Of a DNA stretch of 64,000 bases, positions 57,913 through 64,000 are shown in pieces. Each line of letters begins with the position of its first letter. Within the stretch, counting starts at the first letter, position 1. The notes under the pieces were generated by a model. That model searched no databases, was not told where the DNA came from, and saw only the letters and a program-made list of their open reading frames with translations. Made by a program: the position numbers and the translations under genes. The stretch is from Micrococcus endophyticus (GTDB lineage Bacteria; Actinomycetota; Actinomycetes; Actinomycetales; Micrococcaceae): positions 1,178,001-1,242,000 of the forward strand of contig NZ_JACHMW010000001.1 of the NCBI RefSeq assembly GCF_014205115.1. Reading direction: 5' to 3'.

Positions 57913-59138
57913 CAGCGCAGCCCCACGAGCTCGTGGACGTCCACGCCGCGGCGGGCGAAGGCGTCGAACTCCAGGCTGGCCGCCTCGTTGAGGCGCAGGT
58001 CGCCCGCGGAGTCGCGCTGGAAGAGGGTGGAGGTCTCGATCACGCCGTCCTCCACGCGCGCGCCCACCGTGAGGATCTCCCGCACGCGGCGACGTCCGTC
58101 CCGATCCCGCTCGCAGTGCACGACGACGTCGATGCACGTGGCCACCGTGGGCACCACGAAGCTGCGGGAGATGTTCTCCCCGGCCAGCAGCGGCAGGGTG
58201 CACAGCTTGGTCAGGGCGTCGGCCGCGGAGTTCGCGTGGATCGTGCACATGCCGGCCAGTCCGGAGTTGAGGGCGACCAGCATGTCCAGGGCCTCTGCCT
58301 CGCGCACCTCGCCGACGATGAGCCGGTCCGGGCGCATCCGCAGGGCCTCCTTGACGAGCCGGCGCAGCGGGATCTCCCCGTGGCCCTCCAGGTTGGGCTG
58401 GCGGCACTGGAGGCCGACGACGTCGCGCACCGGGATCTGCAGCTCGAAGATCTCCTCCACGGTGATCACGCGCTCGCGCGCCCCGATGGAGGAGGCCAGG
58501 CAGTTCAGCAGGGTGGTCTTGCCTGCCTGGGTGGCCCCGCTGACGAGGACGTTCATGCCGACGTCCACCGCGGCGTCAAGGAAGCGCGCCGCCGTCGGGG
58601 TGAGGGAGCCGGACCGGACGAGGTCCTCGAGCCGCCGCGCGCGGGAGATGAACTTGCGGATGTTCACGGCCCAGTGGCGACGCGTGATGTCCGGGATGGC
58701 CACGTGCAGGCGGGAGCCGTCCGGCAGGGCGGCGTCCACGAACGGCATGGACAGGTCCAGGCGCCGACCCGAGGACTTGAGCATGACCTCGACGAGGTCG
58801 TGCACCTCCTCCTCGGTCAGCACGATGCCCGTCAGCTCGGACCGGCCGGCCCGAGCGCAGTACACGGCGTCCGGCGCGTTGAGCCAGATCTCCTCCACCG
58901 AGGGGTCGTCCATCAGGCGCTGGAGGGGCCCGAGGCCGGCGATCCGGTCGAACAGGTCCTGGCGGGCGGCCGCGGGGTCCTCGAGGTCCGGCAGCGCGCT
59001 GACCTCCGCGCGAGACTCGTAGTCCGCCGCCGCGTCCTGGATCAGGGCGATGACGCGGGCGTGCTCGCGCTGCGGGTCGATCCCCTGCCGCCGGACGACC
59101 TCGCGGATCTCGTCCTCGAGAATGCGTACCGCATCCAT
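57912..59138 (-). CDS. tadA: Tad pilus assembly ATPase TadA (CpaF)
   Basis: 408-residue secretion ATPase of the VirB11/CpaF type that powers Flp pilus assembly. An N-terminal domain (1-100) is followed by DPSVEEIWLNAPDAVY, FVDAALPDGSRLHVAIPDITRRHWAVNIRKF, Walker A VSGATQAGKTTLLNCLA (about residue 198), the Asp box VITVEEIFELQI, LVKEALRMRPDRLIVGEVREAEALDML (Walker B) and CTIHANSAADAL (His box). CAGGAGGAACGC precedes the ATG. First gene of the operon; no tadZ or prepilin peptidase gene is in the window. In Micrococcus luteus, Flp pilus genes are known to be needed for natural transformation. Confidence 0.94.
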   Translation of the reverse strand: MDAVRILEDEIREVVRRQGIDPQREHARVIALIQDAAADYESRAEVSALPDLEDPAAARQDLFDRIAGLGPLQRLMDDPSVEEIWLNAPDAVYCARAGRSELTGIVLTEEEVHDLVEVMLKSSGRRLDLSMPFVDAALPDGSRLHVAIPDITRRHWAVNIRKFISRARRLEDLVRSGSLTPTAARFLDAAVDVGMNVLVSGATQAGKTTLLNCLASSIGARERVITVEEIFELQIPVRDVVGLQCRQPNLEGHGEIPLRRLVKEALRMRPDRLIVGEVREAEALDMLVALNSGLAGMCTIHANSAADALTKLCTLPLLAGENISRSFVVPTVATCIDVVVHCERDRDGRRRVREILTVGARVEDGVIETSTLFQRDSAGDLRLNEAASLEFDAFARRGVDVHELVGLR

Positions 59139-59240
59139 GCGTTCCTCCTGTGCCCGTTCTCGGCGCCATCCCCAGCGCCTCACACGTCCTGCCCAGGAAG
59201 ATACCCGCTCTCGAATCCCCACGTGAGCCGGGACACCCCG

Positions 59241-59290
59241 CCTGTGGACAACCATGACGCGCGGGGTCGTGCGTTCTCGTCGTCCACAGG
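59241..59290. promoter_or_regulatory. Inverted pair of DnaA-box-like sequences in the tadA/FtsK-like divergent region
   Basis: CCTGTGGAC (59241-59249) and GTCCACAGG (59282-59290) form a 9-bp inverted repeat. On one strand each holds a DnaA-box-like 9-mer: TTGTCCACA (complement of 59243-59251, a perfect match to the classical box) and TCGTCCACA (59280-59288, one base off). They lie between the divergent tadA and ATPase genes. DnaA acting here as a transcriptional regulator is only a suggestion. Confidence 0.5.
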
Positions 59291-59378
59291 CCTCCGCCGC
59301 GGTGCCGCCGGGCATGGCAGGGTGCCCGCAGACGGGCCGCAGGCGCCCGGACGAGGGTGCACCGGGAAGGGGGCTGCG

Positions 59379-62300
59379 ATGAGGTGGACCGTGCGGATCC
59401 TGGGCGGGCGGACGCCCGAGACGTGGCGCGTAAGCCCACTCCCGCGGGACCCCACGCTGCGGGACCGCGCCGTCCGCGAGCGCGCCCCCGGCCGGTCGCT
59501 GCGGGCCGTGGCCTCCGGGCCCGGGTCGGTGACGTACGCGCCGTGGGGCGGGGCCGAGCCCGCCCCGGGGCCGGAGCTGAGCGTGGTGACCGAGCGGGGG
59601 CCCGACGGCGGCCGGCTGGCCCCGTTGACCGGCGGCGGGGTGAGCGTCGGCCGGGGGCGGGCGCGGCTGCTGCTCGACGACCCGGCCGCCCCGTCCCGCC
59701 CGACGCGCCTGCGGCTGGCGGCCGCCGGGCTGCACGTCGAGGGCGCCGTCGAGGGCGCGCCCCGGCTCTGGGACGGACGGCGCCCGCACCGGATCGGGCG
59801 CACCACGCTGGGTCTGGTGCGCGGTCCGCAGCCGCCCCTGCCGCCGCCGAGCCTCCCGGCGCCGCCCTGCGTCGACCTCGGGTCGCCGCCGGCCGGCCAG
59901 TCCCTGGCGATCCCGCTGCTCACCGCGGCGGCTCCCCTCGTGATCGGGGTGGCCCTGGTGCTCGTGATGCGCAACCCGATCTTCCTGCTGTTCGGCCTCC
60001 TCTCGGTGGCCGTCGCCCTGACCATGCTCGGGCTCCAGCGGCGCGCCCGGATGCGGCACGCGGCCCTGCTCGCCGAGCGCGCCGCCGCCGTCACGGCGCA
60101 CCGCGCGTCGGCCGACCTCTCCCCCGGCGACGTCGCCCGCGCCGTCCGCGCCCGGACCCCGGACCGCTTCGGCCTCACCGGTGCCGCTGAGGGCCCCGCG
60201 ACGCTGTCCTGGGGGCTGGGCATGGGCGCCCTGGGCCTGTCCCGGGACGACCCGGACCAGGCCTGGGTCGCAGCCGTCACCGCGCGTCGCGAGGCGCTGA
60301 CGGTCCCCTCGCCCGCCGCCCGCACCGTGGTGCTCGGCCCGCCCCGCGAGGCCGCCGGCGTCTGCCGGTGGGTCGTGTTCCAGCTGCTGCGCCACGCCGT
60401 GGCCGCGGGCGCCTGCCTCGTGGTGGAGTCCGGCGGATCGCGCCGGTGCTGGTGGGCGGGCGGGACCGGCGGGGCCCTCCTGGTCACCGCTCCCGCAGAC
60501 GCCGCTCTCGAGGCGGCCTGGACCGCCTGGACGGCGGGGATCGGCGGGGCGCCGGGCGAGCGGACCGGTGCCCAGCCCGCCCGGATCGACTTCACGGGCG
60601 CGGACTGCGCCCCCGGGGAGACCGTCGTCGACCTGCGCGGCGGGATGCTCACGGACCCCGGCCAGGAGCAGCGGATCACCGGGCTCGAGGCGGACGGCAT
60701 CGCCCCGGCGACGATCGCGGGCTGGGCCGCCGAGCTGGCCGACGACGTGGTGGACCTGGGCCTGCTGCCGACCGATGCCGGCGCCGGAGCCCTCTTCCCG
60801 CCGGCAGACGTCGGCACCCGCGACGCCGTGGACGCCCTGCGCGTGAGCCTCGAGGCCGGGTCCGACGGCGGCCCGGGCGCCCTGGCCCTCGACCTCGCCG
60901 CCGACGGCCCGCACCTGCTCCTCGCCGGCACCACGGGCTCGGGCAAGTCCGACCTGCTGCTCTCGCTGCTCCTGGGGGTGGCCGCCCACCACCCGGCGGC
61001 CGAGGCCGCCTTCCTCCTGCTGGACTTCAAGGGCGGCGCCTCCTTCGGCCCGCTGGCCGCGCTGCCGCACACCATGAGCCTGGAGACGAACCACGTGGGC
61101 GCGGCGTCCCTGCGGGCCCTGAACGCGATCCGTGCCGAGCTGCACCGGCGCGAGGCCCTGTTCGCCGAGGCCGGGGTGAGCGACTATCCGGCGTTCCGCC
61201 GCCGGCACCCCGAGGCGGCGCTGCCCCGGCTCGTGGTGGCCGTGGACGAGCTGCGGGTCCTCGTGGACGACCACCCGGACGCCGCCGCCGTGCTGCAGCG
61301 GCTCGCCGCCACGGGCCGCTCCCTGGGCTTTCACCTGGTCCTGGCCACGCAGCGCGCCACGGGCGCGGTCGGCTCGGACCTGCGCTCCAACCTCGGCAGC
61401 ACGATCGCCCTGCGCACGGCCACGGAGCAGGAGTCCTGGGACCTGGTGGGCACCGCCGCCGCCGCGCGCCTGGACCCGCGTCGGCCCGGGTCCGCGATCC
61501 TGTCCACGGCGGGACGCGAGCCCGTCCCGTTCCGCGCCTCCCGGTGGGCCGTCGACGGCGGCGCCCCCGTGTGGCGGCGGCTCGGTGAGGCGGCGGAGGC
61601 GCCGGCCGCGGCGCCGTGGGAGGCGGTCGTCGCCCAGCTCGCCGAGCGCTACGCGGCCGGCCGCTGGCTCACGCCCCCGCCCGTGGTCACCCCGGCCCTG
61701 CCGGAGCGCTGGGTGCCGGACCGGACCCGTCGCGCCGGGGCCACCGCGCTGGCCCTGCTCGACGACGCCGCGCACGGCCGGCACCGGCCCTGGCGGTGGG
61801 CGCCGGGCGGCGGGGGCCGGGCCGCCTGGATCGTGGAGCCCGCGGGCGGACGGGCCGAGGCGCTCGCCGCCGTGCTCGAGGTCGCGGTCCGCGGCGGGGC
61901 GCCCGTCGTCGTGCTGGACGGGACCGGGGAGGCCGCGGCCATCGCGGCGCCCGAGGGGGTGCGACTGCTCCGCCCGGACGAGGAGGGCGCGGGCGAGCAT
62001 GCGGCCGCGTGCCTGCGGGAGCTCGCGGCGGCGGGCGGCACGGCGGTCCTCACGGGCTGGACGACGTGGGCGGGGCTGCGGCTCGGCGAGTCCTACCGCA
62101 CCCTCGAGGAGGACGCCCAGGGATGGCTCGGCGGGCGCGAGGCGGCCGGACTGCGCGTGGCGGCGTTCGGCGGACGCGAGCTGGCCACGTCCCGGCTGCT
62201 GCTGCACCTGCCCCACCGCTTCTACGTGCCGGCGGGCACGAGCGCCGAGCACCGCCTGGTCTGGCCTCGCCTGGCGGAGGTGGAGCCGCTGCCCGGGCGG

Positions 62301-62405
62301 GCCGTGCACGTCAGCCCGGACGTCCCGGAGCCTGGGCTGCCGTGCCAGCTCGCGTCACCCGGCGCGCGCCGCTCGGGCGCCGTGGACGCCGCGTCTACGC
62401 TGTGA
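59379..62405 (+). CDS. FHA-like/FtsK-SpoIIIE-type ATPase resembling EssC/EccC
   Basis: 1008 residues. Region 75-150 (VSVGRGRARLLLDDPAAPSR...HRIGRTTLGLV) looks like an FHA domain. Two adjacent membrane helices follow (about 172-215, SLAIPLLTAAAPLVIGVALV and FLLFGLLSVAVALTMLG). The FtsK/SpoIIIE domain has Walker A LLAGTTGSGKSDLLLSLLLG (about 515-533), LLLDFKGGASFGPLAALPH and Walker B LVVAVDELRVLV (about 616), then HLVLATQRATGAVGSDLRSN. A third segment from about 815 looks like a second P-loop domain without a Walker A Lys (VEPAGGRAEAL). This matches type VII secretion coupling ATPases, but no WXG100 gene is in view. Divergent from tadA. Confidence 0.8.
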   Translation: MRWTVRILGGRTPETWRVSPLPRDPTLRDRAVRERAPGRSLRAVASGPGSVTYAPWGGAEPAPGPELSVVTERGPDGGRLAPLTGGGVSVGRGRARLLLDDPAAPSRPTRLRLAAAGLHVEGAVEGAPRLWDGRRPHRIGRTTLGLVRGPQPPLPPPSLPAPPCVDLGSPPAGQSLAIPLLTAAAPLVIGVALVLVMRNPIFLLFGLLSVAVALTMLGLQRRARMRHAALLAERAAAVTAHRASADLSPGDVARAVRARTPDRFGLTGAAEGPATLSWGLGMGALGLSRDDPDQAWVAAVTARREALTVPSPAARTVVLGPPREAAGVCRWVVFQLLRHAVAAGACLVVESGGSRRCWWAGGTGGALLVTAPADAALEAAWTAWTAGIGGAPGERTGAQPARIDFTGADCAPGETVVDLRGGMLTDPGQEQRITGLEADGIAPATIAGWAAELADDVVDLGLLPTDAGAGALFPPADVGTRDAVDALRVSLEAGSDGGPGALALDLAADGPHLLLAGTTGSGKSDLLLSLLLGVAAHHPAAEAAFLLLDFKGGASFGPLAALPHTMSLETNHVGAASLRALNAIRAELHRREALFAEAGVSDYPAFRRRHPEAALPRLVVAVDELRVLVDDHPDAAAVLQRLAATGRSLGFHLVLATQRATGAVGSDLRSNLGSTIALRTATEQESWDLVGTAAAARLDPRRPGSAILSTAGREPVPFRASRWAVDGGAPVWRRLGEAAEAPAAAPWEAVVAQLAERYAAGRWLTPPPVVTPALPERWVPDRTRRAGATALALLDDAAHGRHRPWRWAPGGGGRAAWIVEPAGGRAEALAAVLEVAVRGGAPVVVLDGTGEAAAIAAPEGVRLLRPDEEGAGEHAAACLRELAAAGGTAVLTGWTTWAGLRLGESYRTLEEDAQGWLGGREAAGLRVAAFGGRELATSRLLLHLPHRFYVPAGTSAEHRLVWPRLAEVEPLPGRAVHVSPDVPEPGLPCQLASPGARRSGAVDAASTL
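62396..62401 (+). promoter_or_regulatory. Candidate leaderless -10 for the DLH-like gene
   Basis: TACGCT, seven bases, then the ATG at 62409; it overlaps the end of the ATPase gene, whose stop is at 62403-62405. Fits a leaderless start and independent expression. Confidence 0.45.
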
Positions 62406-62408
62406 GGC

Positions 62409-62990
62409 ATGGCACAGATCCTCCTCTTCCACCACGCCCTCGGCCTCACCGACGGCGTCCGGGCCCTCGCCGCGCAGATCGAGGCCGGCGGCCACACCGT
62501 GCACACCCCGGACCTCTACGACGGCGCCCTGTTCACGGACGTGGAGGAGGGCATCGCCCACGTCGAGTCGCTCGGCGGCTTCGACGTCATCGCCGAGGCC
62601 GGCATGCGCGCCGCCGCGCAGCACCCCCAGGCCTCCGTCGTCGCCGGCATCTCCATGGGCGTGGTGGCCGCGCACCAGGCGGCCCAGGCCGTCCCCGCGT
62701 TCCGCGCGTGCATCGACATCGCGGGCCTCGTGCCGCTCGACGCGTTCGCCCCGCTGTGGCAGCCCCACACGGCGATGCAGGTGCACCTGGCCACGCGGGA
62801 CCCCTGGGTGATGGACGAGGACCTGCCCCTGGCCCGCTCCGTGGCCGCCACCGAGGAGGACCCGGACAAGCCCGCCGTCCTCTTCGAGTACGACACCGAC
62901 GCCCACCTCTTCATGGACTCCTCCACGGACGGCCATGGCCCCGCCCTCACCGAGGTGCTGGTCCGGCGCATCCACGAGCTGCTGGCCTGA
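62409..62990 (+). CDS. Dienelactone hydrolase-family protein
   Basis: 193-residue alpha/beta hydrolase: ILLFHHALGLTDGVRALAAQI, HTPDLYDGALF, the nucleophile elbow VVAGISMGVVAAHQAAQ (Ser where dienelactone hydrolases have Cys), and the His in DTDAHLFMDSSTDGHGPALTEVLVRRI with Asp earlier (ATRDPWV). No signal peptide. Substrate unknown; serine-type DLH relatives are usually esterases. Confidence 0.87.
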   Translation: MAQILLFHHALGLTDGVRALAAQIEAGGHTVHTPDLYDGALFTDVEEGIAHVESLGGFDVIAEAGMRAAAQHPQASVVAGISMGVVAAHQAAQAVPAFRACIDIAGLVPLDAFAPLWQPHTAMQVHLATRDPWVMDEDLPLARSVAATEEDPDKPAVLFEYDTDAHLFMDSSTDGHGPALTEVLVRRIHELLA

Positions 62991-63105
62991 GCGCGGGGGC
63001 GGGTCCGTGCGACACGCTGACCAGGGGGTTGTGGCCCGACGGAGGAGAGCGCACACTGACTGTGACTCGACTGTGAGTCGCACGATGATCCATTGGAGGG
63101 GACCC

Positions 63106-63474
63106 ATGAAGATCCGTCACAAGCTCGCCGCCGCCACCGCCGCGCTCGGCCTCGCCGTGGCGGCCGCCGCCCCCGCGCAGGCCAGCACCATTTCCAGGAC
63201 CTATGACGCTCGGACCAACACCTACTATTCCTATTCGGACTCGGTCAATATGGTGTGCTATCAGAAGTCGTCGAATCGCACCGCCCAGGCCCGGTTGAGC
63301 GTCCAGATCAAGACCAACGGTCGGTGGTATACCCGTATCAGCGCGCTGTACTCGGACACCCGTCTCCACTGCTTCACGCTGCGGTCCCAGAACGGGTTCT
63401 ACGAGGGCAGGAGCGTGCGACTGATCGTCAGCGACAACCGCGGCTCCAGCACGACTCGCTACTTCTATCGCTGA
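63106..63474 (+). CDS. Small secreted protein of unknown function
   Basis: 122 residues with a clear Sec signal peptide (MKIRHKLAAATAALGLAVAA...APAQA, cleavage after A26). The mature 96 residues are Tyr-, Ser- and Arg-rich with two cysteines (C51, C89) that could form a disulfide, and end NRGSSTTRYFYR, in a likely beta-rich fold. Its mature part uses TAT, ATT, AAT and TTT-type codons far more than neighbours, so the stretch 63186-63474 stands out as less G+C-rich; transfer from a lower-G+C source is possible. GGAGGGG five bases before the ATG is a strong ribosome-binding site. I do not recognise the family. Confidence 0.85.
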   Translation: MKIRHKLAAATAALGLAVAAAAPAQASTISRTYDARTNTYYSYSDSVNMVCYQKSSNRTAQARLSVQIKTNGRWYTRISALYSDTRLHCFTLRSQNGFYEGRSVRLIVSDNRGSSTTRYFYR

Positions 63475-63557
63475 GTCCTCGTCTCGCGATGAGGTGCGTC
63501 CCGTCGCCGTGTGGCCTCTGACGGAACCCCGAGTGCCACCACGCCGGAATGCGCCCC

Positions 63558-64000
63558 TCAGCGCGCCACCGCGTGGCCGTCCTTGCGGGGATCGGACCCG
63601 CCCGCGTAGCCGCCGCCGGGCAGCCGGCGCACCACCTGGCCGCCGCCGTACGTGCGGTCCCCCGGTCCCGTGCGCGTCACCGGGTGGCCGAGGTCGCCGA
63701 GCCGGCGGGCGACGTCGCCGCCCCATCCCGCCTCCAGCTTCAGCTCGCCCGAGCCCTCCACGAACCACCGCGGCGCGTCCAGCGCGCTCTGCACGTCCTG
63801 CCCGACCAGCAGCCGGTGCATCACCTGGACGTGGCCTTGCGGCTGCATGGGCCCGCCCATCACCCCGAACGCCGCCACCGGCTCGCCTCCCGCGGTGATT
63901 AAGCCGGGGATGATCGTGTTCAGCGGACGCTTGCCGCCGCCCACCTCGTTCGGGTGCCCGGGCACGAGGGAGAACCCCGCGCCCCGGTCGTGCAGGGCGA
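63558..64000 (-). CDS. ggt: Gamma-glutamyltransferase, C-terminal part (cut by window edge)
   Basis: The last 147 residues of a gamma-glutamyltranspeptidase small subunit, running off the right edge. GGGKRPLNTIIPGLI, VMGGPMQPQGHVQVMHRLLVGQDVQSALDAPRW and a C-terminal YGGGQVVRRLPGGGYAGGSDPRKDGHAVAR are typical. The enzyme cleaves or transfers gamma-glutamyl groups of glutathione-like peptides. The catalytic Thr and the signal peptide, if any, lie outside the window. Confidence 0.93.
   Translation of the reverse strand, partial: ALHDRGAGFSLVPGHPNEVGGGKRPLNTIIPGLITAGGEPVAAFGVMGGPMQPQGHVQVMHRLLVGQDVQSALDAPRWFVEGSGELKLEAGWGGDVARRLGDLGHPVTRTGPGDRTYGGGQVVRRLPGGGYAGGSDPRKDGHAVAR

Noticed and set aside
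57912-62309. Minus-strand frame extending tadA upstream through the ATPase gene
   Set aside because: TadA homology begins at 59138 with a good ribosome-binding site; the extension is antisense to the FtsK-like gene.
63043-63081. Repeated ACTGTGA motifs upstream of the secreted-protein gene as an operator
   Set aside because: Two short copies (GACTGTGA, CGACTGTGA) with a weak inverted element are too little to support a regulatory site.

Overview
The window is about 73% G+C, uses GTG starts freely, and packs genes with 1-4 bp stop/start overlaps. Gene content (mycothiol-type sigR-rsrA, GuaB1, a fused 2-oxoglutarate decarboxylase/dehydrogenase, ribosomal protein bL37, a tmRNA tag AESKRTDFALAA) points to a Micrococcaceae actinobacterium, most likely Micrococcus. 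No insertion sequence, prophage, rRNA or CRISPR array is visible, so this is chromosomal core with a few accessory patches.

Layout. 1-5.1 kb (minus): argS-lysA and hom-thrC (thrC cut by the left edge), the aspartate-family amino-acid block. 5.2-13.8 kb: thiamine biosynthesis. A TPP riboswitch precedes thiO-thiS-thiG-thiF(rhodanese) on the minus strand, thiE is divergent, a tRNA-Arg(CCG) and thiD follow, then a YkvI-type membrane protein and a second, canonical TPP riboswitch in front of thiC. 14-16.2 kb: 3-methyladenine glycosylase and a succinate-semialdehyde-type dehydrogenase. 16.3-22.9 kb: 2'-5' RNA ligase-like protein, PutP, HrpA helicase. 22.9-27.9 kb: HIT protein, sulfurtransferase, and zinc homeostasis (zur facing znuA-znuB-znuC, with a Zur-box-like site before znuA). 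27.9-30.3 kb: two CorC/HlyC-type CBS membrane proteins. 30.5-36.8 kb: guaB1, divergent kgd, a degenerate SGNH protein and the 24-residue bL37 gene. 36.9-42.6 kb: rsrA-sigR, then aroA-rsgA-hisN and two Fluc (CrcB) subunits. 42.6-43.7 kb: ssrA (tmRNA) next to smpB. 43.8-50.3 kb: a ketone-body module (GntP-type permease, thiolase, 3-hydroxybutyrate dehydrogenase, SCOT A and B) with a PucR/CdaR-type regulator. 50.3-53.7 kb: butanediol-type dehydrogenase, prfB, a methyltransferase. 53.8-59.1 kb: an alpha/beta hydrolase and a tad/Flp pilus operon (tadA-B-C, pilin-like, two TadE, one TadG-like). 59.4-64 kb: a large FHA/FtsK-type ATPase resembling EssC/EccC, a dienelactone-hydrolase-like protein, a small secreted protein of atypical base composition, and the 3' part of a gamma-glutamyltransferase gene.

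Themes. Translational coupling by NTGA overlap is used throughout, and one pair (a dehydrogenase and the PucR-type gene) makes sense only with a CTG start. Several monocistronic or first genes have an A..T-type -10 hexamer exactly 6-7 bases before the start codon and no Shine-Dalgarno sequence, which suggests leaderless mRNAs. Strong perfect or near-perfect hairpins without a long U-tract sit at most gene ends and act as the likely terminators. The least explained parts are the tad operon/FtsK-like divergon with its inverted pair of DnaA-box-like sequences, and the small secreted protein at 63.1 kb.
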